From Perognathus longimembris pacificus (Eukaryota > Chordata > Mammalia > Rodentia > Heteromyidae), in NCBI RefSeq assembly GCF_023159225.1, contig NC_063166.1, positions 43,207,149 to 43,271,148 of the forward strand: a DNA stretch of 64,000 nt. The letters run 5' to 3'. This document shows positions 43,401-54,214 of this stretch, piece after piece (positions within the stretch are counted from its first letter, which is position 1; each line of letters opens with the position of its first letter). Position numbers and translations under genes: made by a program. Under the pieces are notes generated by a model that was not told where the DNA came from, did not search any database, and was given only the letters and a program-made list of their open reading frames with translations.

Positions 43401-45029
43401 TCTCTGTCCTGTTTTGTCTTGACTGGTTTTGTCTTTGAGATTGGTACCAGTTTTAAATATAAATTTGTTGCCGATGTTTTTGTTGTTCATTTGCACATTT
43501 ATGGGGGAAAATCAATGTGCTATGTCCCCTTCTATAAGAGGCAGTTGGGAGTGTTCAGGTAGCTGAGGACATTGTACTAACAACTAGCTAAAGTTAACAA
43601 GTTGAAACTGTGAAATACTCCTGGTTAAAATTGGCCTAAGATACTCAGGCCACCTGGTGAGCTAAGAGATCAGCCTCAGGTAACCACCCTTCTTCCAACT
43701 GAAGGTACTTAAAGGGTCGATTGATATGTAAAATGTGCTATTTGTGGCTGAGACTAGAGTCAAGTACAGTCTGTGGGCTGAATTTTACTCCAGGGAACCC
43801 CCTTCCAGCTTTCTCTAGCAGAAAAGTATTTGATGCTAAAATGTCTGGCTAACACAAGCAAGCCCTGGTAAATGAGACTGGAGAATGCTAAAATCATTTG
43901 TTAAAAGTTTTGTCTTAAGTTTTGGTCATTGCAGGAGTAAGATTAGCAAAAATACCTCTTGCCACTGGAAAATATATGGTCAGTATTTATTGTGTGTGCT
44001 TTAAGACCTTTTGCATGAATGTGGGGTGTGGGTGTGTGTGAATATGTTCAAGATTAAAACTGTCAGCATGATGTAGGAATGGGTGAGTTTAAGTTTAAAC
44101 TCAAAAGGTCATCAAGTTTTGCCGTTACCAAAAGTCTAAAAAGATATTGCATTGTCTTAAAGAGAAACAACAGTTAATTTTTTTTCTCTAATTTATGGTT
44201 GAAAAACTTGGTATCTTAATGCATAAGACTATTTGCACTGTAATCAAGCTATCTAGTTTAGCAAAAGGCGTTGGGAACTTGAAATTTATTTCCACTGTTA
44301 AAATTTGAGACTAAATGTTAGAAATTTGGGTATTAATGTTTGATTATCACTGTTAAAGAACTGTTTGGGCTTCTCATTCAGAAATCAATAGGAAAGGACA
44401 GGAAAAACCTAGGGCAGGCCTGTGAGCCTCTCCTCAGGAGTGAGGGGTGATCTGGCAAAACTGCAGCTTAGCCAGTCCACGCCTGGTGGAAAATATGGGC
44501 CCCGAGGGGGAGTCCAGGCATGGTGGAAAAGGAGTAAGCTGGAACAAAGGCAATTCACCAAGCCCCAAGAAGTAAGATGGGTATATTCCCATTCTGTAGG
44601 ACAGGCCAATGGAGGCCTTTCTTTATCCTGTCTCTTCTGTTCTCAGATGAACACTGGAAACCTGATGGTAAAAATGAATGATTTGGTTGGTATTTCTAAA
44701 CTTGCCCCTTAGGATGGATTAAAATTGGAAAGTCTTAAAAAGAAGGTTAAAAGGGTTTATTTGTATGGTATAACTTGATTTCTGTGCTATTTTGCAGTCT
44801 AGATGTATTGAAAAAGCGAAGATGCTAAGTCCGGATTCTTGTGTTTGTAACTCTGGTGTTTGTAATTATTGCATTAAGGAAAACCTCAATTGAGTTCAGA
44901 TGTTCTAGGCAATGAGTCAGAGCAACTGTGTGTGCAGGGACAATAAGGACCTGGCAGAGGGCTGAGAAGGTGTGGCATCCATGTTTTCACAGGCTGGGAA
45001 GGGAAACTGCATGGTGTAGATCACCGGGA
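43400..45029 (+). other. Inner ERV internal region, non-coding
   Basis: No conserved retroviral domain seen. 44770-44850 is similar to 41330-41420 in the outer element (shared GCTATTTTGCAGT and GGATTCTT). Confidence 0.45.
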
Positions 45030-46185
45030 GCTGAGCATTTCAGATCTGCTTAGTAAACCTGGTTCATCACCATGCTGGAAGGGTGGTGTGACTCCAGACA
45101 CTACCTTCTAGGGTTTTCCACCCAGCTTTCACCAAGGCCTCCCCCATTGTGAAGAATTCCATCACAAAGAATCAATGGCTCTTAATACCCATCAGGGAAC
45201 ATGCCACCAAGACAAGAGTTGGGATGCACCGTGGGAAAACTGCCCAAGAAAAGAAGCAGCATTTGAACCATCAATGGAAAAAGTATTTAAAATTGACCAG
45301 ATGTGAAGGTGGTTTGTTGCTGCAGGGGCTGCTGTGGGTCTTGGCTTACTGTTACTATGGCTTGGGAATGTCTAATGAGATTGGAGCTATTGAAAAGGCT
45401 GTAATCTAGCATCAGTATGTGAAGGATAGAATACATTTCTACCTTTATGTACTTAGGAGGAAGTATTGGTGTAACAGCTTTGTCAGCTTTGGCAATAGCC
45501 AGATCTCCTGTTCTCGTGAATTTTATGCTGAGAGGCTCTTGGGTGACAATTGGTGCAAGTCTTGTAGTCATGATTAGAGCTGGAATACTAGTTCAATCCA
45601 TATCATATCACCAGAACATGGGCTCAAAGCATCTTGCTTGGTTTCTTCATTCTGGTGTGATGGGTACAGTAGTGGCTCCTCTGACTATACTGGGGGGACC
45701 CCTTCTCATAACAGCTGCGTGGTACACTGCCAGCATTGTGGGAGGCCTCTCCACTGTGACCACGTGTGCTCCCAGCGAGAAGTTTTTGAACATGGGCGCA
45801 CCCCTGAGAGTAGGCCTGGGTCTTGTGTTTGTGTCTTCACTGGGGTCCATGTTTCTGCCACCTAACACTGTGGCTGGTGCTACTCTGTACACATTGGCAA
45901 TGTATGGTGGATTAGTTCTTTTCAGCATGTTCCTTCTGTATGACACTCAGAAAATAAACATGCAGCGGTAACACCAATGTATGGACAGAACAGATATGAC
46001 CCAATCAATTCGATGTTAGGAATGTACATGGATACACTGAATATATTTATGTGTGTCACAACTATGCTAGAAACTGGAAGTAACAAAGAAATGAAGTGGC
46101 AGTTCCTGACTCTTCAGTATGTCAGAAGTCTTGCTGTTGAATAGGAGCAGATATTCGTGGCACAGTTTGGACAAGCAGCCTGAAG
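45030..46185 (+). pseudogene. GHITM: GHITM (TMBIM5) retrocopy, broken
   Basis: An intronless copy of the mRNA for GHITM, the mitochondrial inner-membrane Bax-inhibitor-family protein. Leader sequence is at about 45030-45071 and the former start codon at 45072. Blocks matching the protein in order include the segment from NSITKNQW (about 45154), YYGLGMSNEIGAIEKAVI (before a TAG at 45405, where the parent has Trp) and the long block at 45447-45971 with several transmembrane segments (WVTIGASLVV, VVAPLTILGGPLL, LYTLAMYGGLVLFSMFLLYD). A frameshift precedes about 45130, another lies near 45440, and more occur after 45950. The former stop is at about 46092. The 3'UTR match fades near 46185 without an A tail. 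It cannot encode the full protein. It lies wholly between the inner ERV's LTRs. Confidence 0.92.
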
Positions 46186-48210
46186 CAATGGGTACCTGTC
46201 TAGGCTTCAGAGATCTTCAAATGAAAGCTAAAGTGTAAGTGTTAAAGCAGAGGTTAGTAAAATGCTTTAGAAATCAAGAATGCACTTCTAGATATGAAAT
46301 TTCGAAGAAAAACTTGTCCTACATGTTTGTTTCAAATTGGGTAAAGGAAAAATTAGGGCTACCAAGATGATTGTTTAATTGCTACTCCAGTTAGCCTTGC
46401 AGGTTTTCTGTAAAAATTGTAGACAGACCTATAGAAAAGGACAGACAATTCCTACAAGTTTGTCAGATGTAGCTTTGGACCTTAAGTTCCAGGTAAAAGC
46501 ATGCTTAAAAACTACTGTGTGGACCACCTTGTTGCTTTTAAATTGGAGTAAAGTGGACTTTTGTAAGACTTATTGAACTCAAATCTGTGCTTTGAAGTCA
46601 GCCCGGGCAGAAGAAGGTCCCTGTGAGAGTCTTCATCTCTAATCATCCAACAAAGTGCTGGGAACAGAGTTGTGAGTTGTATGGAGCTCAAAGTGGCAGA
46701 GTGCTAGCCTTGAGCTGGAGAGCTGAGGGACAGCTCTCTGGCCCTGAGTTCAAGTCCAGCGACCATAAAAGTGGAAAAGTCACTCCTGGAACAAAGTGAT
46801 GGAGCATCCAGAGGCAGTAAGCCACTGCCGGGATGGCAAAGATGGTGTCAGATCTTAGAGTCATGTGTGTTTGGCCCTTCAAAAGTTAATTGGAGCCAGG
46901 AGGTCCTAGAAGAATAGTTTGTAAGCATACCATTCTAATGCCCATGTCTACTTTGTAACTGGGCAGGAACTTGCCAGTCATCTGTGATAGTGAGTAGTAA
47001 AAGCCCTGAGTAAATTTTGAGCTGGCATATCTGTTCAGGAAAGCAAGCTTATGGACCTGAGATTGTGTCTTTTATTGATCTGTCTAAGGCCTGCAAAGGT
47101 AATTTAGGCATTGTTAGGTCATCAGAGATCAATTTCCCCAACCAGTCAGGAAAATGCTTCTGTAAACCAGAGTGCAAAAAGACTACAATGTTATAGCCAA
47201 AGAAGAGGTCTGTGCAGTTGTTAAAAGTTAGCTATTGTATGTAATTTCCAGTCTGGAGTAAAGCTCCTAATAGACATCAGATACTGGCAACCTCTTGGTA
47301 AAGTAGGCTAAGTAAGATGATAGGTTTCTGGCTAGGTAGGGTCAGCATCCCCGAGTCAGCCCGAAGAAGTTACAGAAGATGGATGATCTTCGCCCATCAG
47401 CTCTCCTTTAAGATCAAAGTACCAGAGTCATTTTTGGGAAGATAACTTAGAGGCAGCATAACTCAGAGGCATGGAAAATAGTGGTAATAAATGTACAAGA
47501 GTGGAGACTTGCACTTGTGAGAGATGGTTCTTTAACCAGTCTATGCAGAAAGTTGTAGGCAACCCAACAGAAGATGTGACATTCTATTGGAGCCACTGGG
47601 AGCCACAACCTCTGCCCATTCCATTTGGAATGAGATCATGGATGGCCTGAGAGACATCTGGAGGAAACTACATCTTCACCCTGAGCGCTTCTACTGTGGT
47701 AAAAGCAGATGGGACTTCATCACACACAACTGATTACTGCTGGAAGGCTGCTTTGGATCTGCTGAAACTAAGATTTGGGGGGGACATTTTCTGTGGTAAC
47801 CTCCCCACTCCTGAGTTGACTCACTCTATTAAGAAAATTGAATAAAGCATGTGTGGTAGGCTAAAGTCATTCCCAGGTGATGCCTGGGGTGGGAGGTATA
47901 TCTAAGTGTATTAGGGTATGTCCAGATGGGTTAGGGTGTGACCTCAGAAGGGAGGGAGGTAACTGCCTCCAGGTGTGCCAGTTACCTAGCTAACTGCATA
48001 GAGATTTAAATAGGTGAGAGCACCTGTATGGAGCCCTCCTGGGGTGGACCTCACAGATATCACTGGCCAACCTTAGGCACTAGAGGCACAGAAAGCTGGA
48101 TTGACCCATATGTACAAAGAATTGACTGATGTTCCTACGCACCCAGTACATACCCCTCAATGTAAAAGAAATAAGTCAAGGGTCTGACTAGGTTAAAAGA
48201 AAAGCGGAGA
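46186..48210 (+). other. Inner ERV 3' internal region
   Basis: Non-coding. Contains a composite SINE remnant at about 46595-46765 (right unit CTCAAAGTGGCAGAGTGCTA). A block at 46873-46980 is similar to 48986-49060. A block at 47270-47795 is similar to parts of 40055-41240. The polypurine tract is at the end. A TTAGGGT-containing stretch lies at 47910-47940. Confidence 0.5.
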
Positions 48211-48548
48211 TGTTGTATAGCTGACTACATCTTGATAATTAGGTCAACCTGACCCCAAAATTGATTCTGTAAATGGCTTATTTGCTCCACCCTCTGTATC
48301 AACCTCCTACATCTGTGCCACACTTGCTCGTTTGTTGCTTACTCTATCCCCTGTGCCAAGCCCCTACATTTGTGCTACACTTTTACCTTTATAAACCTTA
48401 CTAACGGAAGGGTCAGGGCTCTCAATCCAGATCCACTGCGTTGGTGATGGTTGTGAATCCAAGCTCGAGCTTGCAATAAAGACTCTCATGTGCTTGCATC
48501 GGAATTGGCTCCTTGGTGGTTTTGGGGGACCCCAAATCTGGGCATAAC
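48211..48548 (+). repeat. 3' LTR of the inner ERV (338 bp)
   Basis: Starts TGTTGTATAG directly after the polypurine tract and ends GGGCATAAC. It differs from the 5' copy at roughly 25-30 positions by eye, including a 4-bp indel near 48279. Confidence 0.9.
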
Positions 48549-48679
48549 CACAGAACTCTGGCAAGTATTTGTTGGTCAAGTCTCTTCAAGTTACAGGTAA
48601 ACTCTACTCTTACTGGTCTCCTTGTTGCTCTAATTGGAAATAGAAATTTCTTTTATGGCCAAGACTCCTTTGATTTCAG

Positions 48680-48890
48680 CCTGGGCAGAAAAAAGTTTCC
48701 TCTAACACTCCATCTCCCAACTAACTAGCAAAGAGCCAGACTGGAAGTATGGCTCAAGAGACTCATATTATAGTAAGCAGCAAAATGGTGAAAGCGGCAC
48801 TGTAGCTCACATGGTAAAGCAGTAGCCTCAAGCAGAAGGGCTCAGGCACAGTGCCCAGGCCTTGAGTTCAAACCTCATGAATGCCAACTA
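48680..48890 (+). mobile_element. Composite SINE remnant in the outer ERV
   Basis: CAGCCTGGGCAGAAAAAAGT at the junction; two right-unit-like starts (near 48735 and 48790), the second GGCACTGTAGCTCACATGGT. Confidence 0.65.
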
Positions 48891-48985
48891 GGACGAGCTA
48901 TCCAAGCAATGAGCACCTAGACCTTCAGGACAAGGAAGAGAGAAGAGGAGATTAAGTTATATCTTAAATGGAGTCACTTTAAACT

Positions 48986-49205
48986 TGCCCTTTCAAAATT
49001 AATCAGAGCTGGGAGATCAGGAGGAATAGTTGCTTACCCACCAAATTCCATACCTGTCCATCCTCCAACTAGACAGAACCAAGAGGAATCCTGTTCATAC
49101 CTGCCCATGTTCCAACTGGACAGGATCAAGAAAAATAGTTGCTTGCCCACCTAATGTCCATACCTATTTACTTTCCATCTGGACAGGAACTTGCATTCTT
49201 GCCTT
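48986..49205 (+). repeat. Three-fold tandem repeat inside the outer ERV
   Basis: Units share a core of AATAGTTGCTTRCCCACC or CATACCTG followed by CCA(A/T)CT(A/G)GACAG, at about 49023-49080, 49095-49130 and 49138-49190. Related sequence occurs once in the inner ERV at 46905-46975. Confidence 0.65.
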
Positions 49206-49216
49206 TGGTACTTGCT

Positions 49217-49258
49217 ATTTGTGTGTGTGTGTGTGTGTGTATATAGATATATATATAA
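49217..49258. repeat. (GT)n(AT)n microsatellite
   Basis: About 11 GT units followed by a TATAGATATATATATA stretch. Confidence 0.93.
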
Positions 49259-49912
49259 GCCTCTGACTGCCTACTCCCAACCAGTCCACTACCAGTTGCC
49301 CCTCCCCCCAAATACCCCAAAACACTCCCCACCCGCAGTCCAGTTATTCCTCCTTCTTTGTAATGGGCCACAATTGGGTTTATGCTCCAAATGGAACTTT
49401 TCTGGCTCATGTCCAGGGTGTGTTCTCCCATGTCATTCATGTTAACTGGTCCTGTGAACTTGTCAGCCTTTTGCCTGACCTTTTCAAAAGTCTCTTTTAA
49501 CAGGATAACATCCCTCACCCAGAACACCACCTGGGAACTTGTGGTTTGAGGCTATCCTGTTACTACAGGCAACTGGAGGCTTCACTTAAACTGCTCTGCC
49601 CAGTGCAGATCTGGATCCTGAAGACTCCAGCCCCAGTGACTTCTTGAAGTGCCTAAGCTGCAGGAGGTAGCCAGAGGAGACCATGACACCCATTGGTTCT
49701 GATAACCATTCTCATGGAAATGATGAGGACCTTTACCTACCAAACTGTCAAGCAAATACTTCTTGGATGGTACCCGGCCAAATGGTGGATCAAGGACCCT
49801 TGACTACTTTGCCCCTTTATAGCAAGAAGTAGCTCCAGAAGAAACAACCTCTGCCCATACTCCCAGCCTGGTACGCCTCCCCAGTTAGTAATAAACAACA
49901 AATGGGGGAGAA

Positions 49913-50209
49913 TGTTAGCATTTCCCCAGCCTTAGGTCCTCAGCTCCTCCCATTAGCCCCCAGATCCACTCACACCTAAACTCTCTGCCCTACAACTATA
50001 ATGGGCCACTCCTACTCACCATTAAGACCTACCTACTTCCCCTTAAGCCCCAGAGAAGCTGCCACGTGGATAAGATGCAGAAGCCAGACACCATATTTCT
50101 CCCTCTCCCATGGGAGATATGGCCCCACTAATAAAGCTCCTTATAAACCTTCTTCTGTTCATTACTATCTCCATATGGTCCCATGGGATGGCTGGGACAT
50201 ATCCTTTCA
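49913..50209 (+). repeat. 3' LTR of the outer ERV (297 bp)
   Basis: TGTTAGCATTTCCCC to CATATCCTTTCA, preceded by a purine tract. CTAATAAAGC near 50128 is a likely polyadenylation signal. It lacks the 504-bp block found in the 5' LTR. Confidence 0.88.
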
Positions 50210-50550
50210 GCATCCATGAAGCTCTGGGTTTGGTTCTTCAGTACCAAATAAACAGAAAAGGCTGAAAGTGGTGCTGTGGGTTAAAAGGTAGAGTGCTAGC
50301 CTTGAGCATAAAAAGCCAGAAACGGTGCTCAGGGCCCAAGTCCAAGCCCCAGGACTGGCAAAAAAGGAGAAAGAGAGGGAGGGAGAGAAGGAAGGAAGAA
50401 AAGGAAGAAAGAAAGGTCTATGAGACACTTATCACCAATTAACCAGCAAAAGCCAGAAGTGGATGTATGGCTCAAGTGATAGAGCTCCAGCATTGAGTGA
50501 AAAAGCCATTTGAGAGATAAAGGTCCTGGGTTCAAGCTCCAGTACTAGCA
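50210..50550 (+). mobile_element. IDL-Geo SINE remnant and Geo right-unit piece
   Basis: A copy missing its first ~40 bases starts at GCATCCATGAAGCTCTGGG immediately after the LTR and ends about 50360. An AGG/GAAGG-rich run follows at 50362-50415. A second right-unit copy lies at about 50430-50550. Confidence 0.8.
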
Positions 50551-50744
50551 CGTAATATATGAATGAATGAATGTCAACTAATTGCTTCCCATCTGAAATA
50601 GTAGAATGTGGCAACTCCAAATGGCCAGATGGGAAGCTTATCTGGGGAAAGCCAAAATAAGTCTATCTATTGTCCTCATATTTCTGGGTAGGCCGAGACA
50701 TGTCTACCCTTTGCAATAACAAGAAACCACCTTCGCAGCTTCCA

Positions 50745-50935
50745 GAACCATCATGTCATGTTTGGAGGTTGCTCAATAATACGACCATGTGTGTCCCCAG
50801 CTCAGAAGGAAAGAAGGCCACAGGCAACAGCTGCCATTTTGAGTTTCTCACTTTTATTTCCTTCATGGGGAGCAGGAAATGTTTCTCTGCTTTAACCGTT
50901 TTCACTAAAATAAACCCTTGCGAAAGTTTCACTTG
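50745..50935 (+). repeat. Unclassified interspersed repeat, copy 1
   Basis: Aligns with 63575-63755. Shared words are CCCAGCTCAGA, GCAGGAAATGTTTCTCT and the ending AAAATAAA. Perhaps part of an LTR or a 3' terminal exon-like element; the class is unknown. Confidence 0.6.
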
Positions 50936-51039
50936 TGTGACTCTCCTGGGGTCAGACACCCTGGAATTCTTTTGTTTTTATTTTCAAAAGTATTGTACAG
51001 AGGGGTTACACCTAGGAGTTTAGGAAAGGTCACCTTGGG

Positions 51040-51343
51040 CTGCGTTGGTGAGCTTTCCTGAGATCACAGAACTCCCACCTAATGAATGCCATAATATGTC
51101 ATTTGGGGAGGCAGCAGAAGGTGAGAGGGCATAGGATAAGGAGGTAGGAGGTGGGAGGTTATTGGGGCAGGTCCTTGGGGACTGTATCCTACCCTGCCTC
51201 CTTCTCTCTGCATCCTGGTCACCATGGTGTGAGCTGCTCTGCCTCCAGGTCCTCCAGCCATGATGGACAGAATTCTGAACCCATAGGCCTCTTTTAATTT
51301 TTCTTGGGAATTTGGTCATAGCAACAAAGAAGTCTGACTAAAA
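51040..51343 (+). mobile_element. MaLR-like LTR fragment
   Basis: The end of this stretch (CAGCCATGATGGACAGAATT, GAACCCATAGGCC, then TTGGTCATAGCAACAAAG and GTCTGACTAAAACACA) follows the order seen in ERVL-MaLR LTR 3' ends. The 5' boundary is uncertain. Confidence 0.6.
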
Positions 51344-51737
51344 CACAAGGTGACCTTGGACCACTGACTTTGGATTGTTTTTGTTTGTTTTTAAAGATAG
51401 GATATGGTTGATGCCAGGCTGATCAAAACTCCTAGGCCGAAGCATGTCACCTGACAGCCCCCTGAACTCTGAGATTATAGGCTGTGCACTGCCCTGGCCT
51501 GCTCAGGATTCTGATGTCTGCAGAGTTCAATTATCTGAGCAAATGTAGGTAATGATGTGGTACATATTGTGTACTTGGTAGCTACTATCATTTAGTAGTC
51601 ATAGCTCCTGATTTCCTTGAAAACATTACTTTTAAAAGAAACTGCTGTCTCACAGTGTTTCTTTTGTCTTAAAACTTCTGTAATTATAGGTGAATTTCCA
51701 CCATCCATTGCATCACTGAACTGAAAGAAATACAATT

Positions 51738-51860
51738 TCAAGCTGAGCATGGTGGTACACACCTGTAATCCCAGCACTTCTGAGTCTGAGCTATGAAGAT
51801 CTTAAGTTTGAGGACAGTCTGGCTACATAGTAAGACCTTGTATCAACAACAAAATGGAAA
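51738..51860 (+). mobile_element. B1-like SINE
   Basis: GAGCATGGTGGTACACACCT and TCTGGCTACATAGTAAGACC fit a full B1. The adjoining 51344-51737 and 51861-52160 hold no gene or clear repeat. Confidence 0.8.
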
Positions 51861-52164
51861 GAAAAAAAGAAAAATAAATACAATTTAAATGAAGAAATGA
51901 CTGAAAGCTCTTGGAAGATGAGTGTGGCTGTTCTTGGTGAGGTTTGATCCCACTACCTGGGAAAGCAGTTTTGCAGGCCTGAACACAGACAGGACTGAGT
52001 ATCTGTGATCTTAGCCTAGGGTTTATTCTCCCCCACTTCAGTTAGCTTTTCTACTATGTGCAAACAATTCTCACACAAGTATGTTTGCTTTAAGAAGACT
52101 CCTTGAAAATATTAAAATCCAAGAGATGAAAAATTGCCTGGAAAATAGTTTACAATAAAAGTAT

Positions 52165-52600
52165 TGAGCACAGTGTGATGGTACATGCCTATAATTTTAG
52201 CACTATGGTGCCCAAGGCAAGGAAGATTCTGAGTTCAGCTTGGGCTAAACAACAAGAACTGTCACAAAACAAATTATTTAAAAATGCAAGGCATTCCATT
52301 TCTCTCTGTTCTTTTTTTCTTTTCTTTCTTTCTTCTTCTTCCTCTTTTTTTTTTTTTTTTGCTAGTTCTGGGGTTCCAATTCCACATGTGAGCATGTATT
52401 AATTTATTTATTTACTTATTTAGTCATTTATGGGGTTTGAACTCAGTGCACTGTCACTGAGCTCTTTTGCTCAAGACCAGCATTCTACCAGTTGAGCCAC
52501 AGCACCACTTCAGGCATTGTGATTTAAGTGGAGCTAAGAGTCTCACCAACTTTCCTGACTTGGCCTGGTTTCAAACCACAATCTCTGAGCCACTGCCGCC
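52165..52600. mobile_element. B1-like fragment and minus-strand composite SINE
   Basis: Plus-strand B1-like head at 52165-52260 (GTGATGGTACATGCCTATAA). Pyrimidine-rich run with poly-T at 52305-52360. Diverged minus-strand right unit and head at about 52425-52600 (CTACCAGTTGAGCCACAGCA). Confidence 0.6.
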
Positions 52601-53505
52601 TAACTTTTTGTTCTTCAATTTTAAAGAGACAGGTCTTGGGGAGGTATAATTCAGAGGTAGAACCTGTGTCTAGAAAGTGTGAAATCCTGAATTCAATTAT
52701 CAGCACTGGAAAAAAAATTATAAAGACAAAAATCTCTATATTCCTCAGGCTGATTTCAAACTCTTAGGCTCAAGTGATCTTCCTGCCTCAGCCTTCCATA
52801 TATGAGGCATGATGCCAGTCCCTAAGACATTATGTGTACTCAGATACTTTTCACCCCTGAACCTGGACATCAGTGACTGGATCTGGAGTTTGGTCTGCTG
52901 TCTGCTATGTCCATTAAACACAGCAAAAACAAAACAATAGTAAAGTTTCCTGTGTGCTCACATTGGAAATTAATGAATATACATAGGCAGAAAACAAAAG
53001 AAAAAGAACTGATGAGGAAAAATGAGAACAAGAGGTGAAGGAACAACAAGTAGAACAGGTAGATATGGAAAAGAGGGTTCACAGGAGAAAAAGAAAAACG
53101 AGAGAGGAGGAACAAACAAAAAAAGCAGCAACTTTTCTTTGTAGCCTCAGATCAGAGCTACCCCAGATCTGTTCATACAGTCATGACTACCTTCCAATTT
53201 TGAAACATCACCCTCCAAATTCTAGGGATCAACACTCCACACACCAAGCCCTCAAAACCCACAGCGGTGAAGAGGGGAGAAGGAGGCCTTCAGCCAAGTA
53301 TAAGCTTGCTTTCCTATTCAGCCACCAGGGGACAGAACAGTCCACTAAACTCAACAAACTGTGCAGGTTCTTAGACCTGGATAAGCTCTTGTGGAAGCCT
53401 GTGGATCTCCTGGCCTGCTGGAAACCACCTCAGGAATAAGAACCAAGTAATGGTGCTCCAAAGAGTGAAAGGTGGGTTTGTGTAGGGTGTGGTGGTGGTG
53501 GGTGC
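52601..53505. other. Unclassified sequence
   Basis: A few SINE-like words occur near 52745-52810. The 134-codon plus-strand frame at 53035-53439 has a charged, purine-rich start and no known domain; I do not call it a gene. Confidence 0.4.
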
Positions 53506-53598
53506 ATGTGTTGACACTAGGGCTTGAACTCAGGGCTTCACCCTCTCCCTTAGCTTTTTCACTCCAGTGTTCTAACACTTGAGATACACCTTCTGTTG

Positions 53599-53629
<31 letters not shown>

Positions 53630-53740
53630 GCTGTTTAATTTGCCATAAGAGTTTGGGAGATTTTTCTGCTTTGGCTAGCTTTGAACCTCAATCCCCAAAT
53701 ATCAGGCCCTGAGAAGCTGGGATTACAGGGCCTCAGTCCT
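53506..53740 (-). mobile_element. Composite B1-like/Geo SINE
   Basis: GGGCTTGAACTCAGGGCTTC in the right unit; (GTTT)n expansion near 53596-53625; head CTGAGAAGCTGGGATTACAG. Confidence 0.75.
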
Positions 53741-53965
53741 CAGAGCATAGCCTAAGTAGCTAGATAACCCTGCATCTAGCTTTGAGGGCTTATCTTTTCT
53801 ATCTTTGTGTAGGGCCTTGAGTTTATTCAGCTTGCTTGGCTTGGTGCACTACCACTGGGAGTATGCTTCCAGTTAGGCTTGGCATGAGCCACTGGAACAT
53901 AATTGTTGAAGAGTATGTTTTGTTTCTTTTAATCACTGTGATTGATATTTCTGGGAATATATCAG

Positions 53966-54135
53966 TCCTCCTCCTCCTCCTCCTCCTCATCCTCCTCGTC
54001 CTCCTCGTCCTCGTCCTCCTCCTCCTCTTCTTCTTCTTCCCTCTTCTTCCCTCCCTCCTCCTCCTCCTCCTCCTCCTCCTCCTCCTCCTCCTCCTCATCT
54101 CCTCCTCCTCCCCCTCCCCCTCCCATCCCCCTCCC
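53966..54135. repeat. (TCC)n polypyrimidine tract of about 170 bases
   Basis: Nearly uninterrupted CTC/TCC/TTC/CCC triplets. The leucine-, serine-, arginine- and glutamate-rich open frames on both strands here are translations of this repeat. Confidence 0.97.
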
Positions 54136-54214
54136 TTCTTCTTGCAGTACTGGAGTTTTAACGTAGGTCCTCACATTTTCGAGGCAGGCACTTTACTGCA
54201 GAGCCATGGTTTCA

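Larger units (their letters stand above)
41514..48548 (+). mobile_element. Inner endogenous retrovirus (gammaretrovirus-like), degenerate
   Basis: Bounded by two LTRs that agree at roughly nine positions in ten by eye. A proline-type primer binding site follows the 5' LTR and a polypurine tract (AAAAGAAAAGCGGAGA, 48195-48210) precedes the 3' LTR. A gag N-terminal remnant is at 43046. No pol or env domain is recognisable; the interior instead holds an antisense solo LTR (42421-42959) and a GHITM cDNA copy (about 45030-46185). It cannot encode a functional virus. No target duplication could be matched at its ends. Confidence 0.85.
37543..50209 (+). mobile_element. Outer endogenous retrovirus, degenerate, with nested insertions
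   Basis: Bounded by related LTRs (37543-38364 and 49913-50209). The 5' LTR ends CATATCCTTTCA and is followed by a primer-binding-site-like sequence at 38366-38382. A purine-rich AAATGGGGGAGAA precedes the 3' LTR at 49913. No intact gag, pol or env is visible; the internal parts (38383-41513 and 48549-49912) are VL30-like non-coding sequence. A second ERV occupies 41514-48548 inside it. No matching target duplication was found at the outer ends. The boundaries of the original provirus are therefore an inference. Confidence 0.7.

Noticed and set aside
45447..45971. Functional 174-codon membrane protein gene
   Set aside because: It is the best-preserved part of a GHITM retrocopy with upstream and downstream frameshifts, a TAG codon at 45405 and no promoter of its own.
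47905..47945. Interstitial telomere repeat
   Set aside because: TTAGGGT occurs only twice within unrelated sequence, not as a tandem array.
49023..49205. CRISPR-like repeat array
   Set aside because: There are only three diverged units without uniform spacers, in a mammalian ERV.
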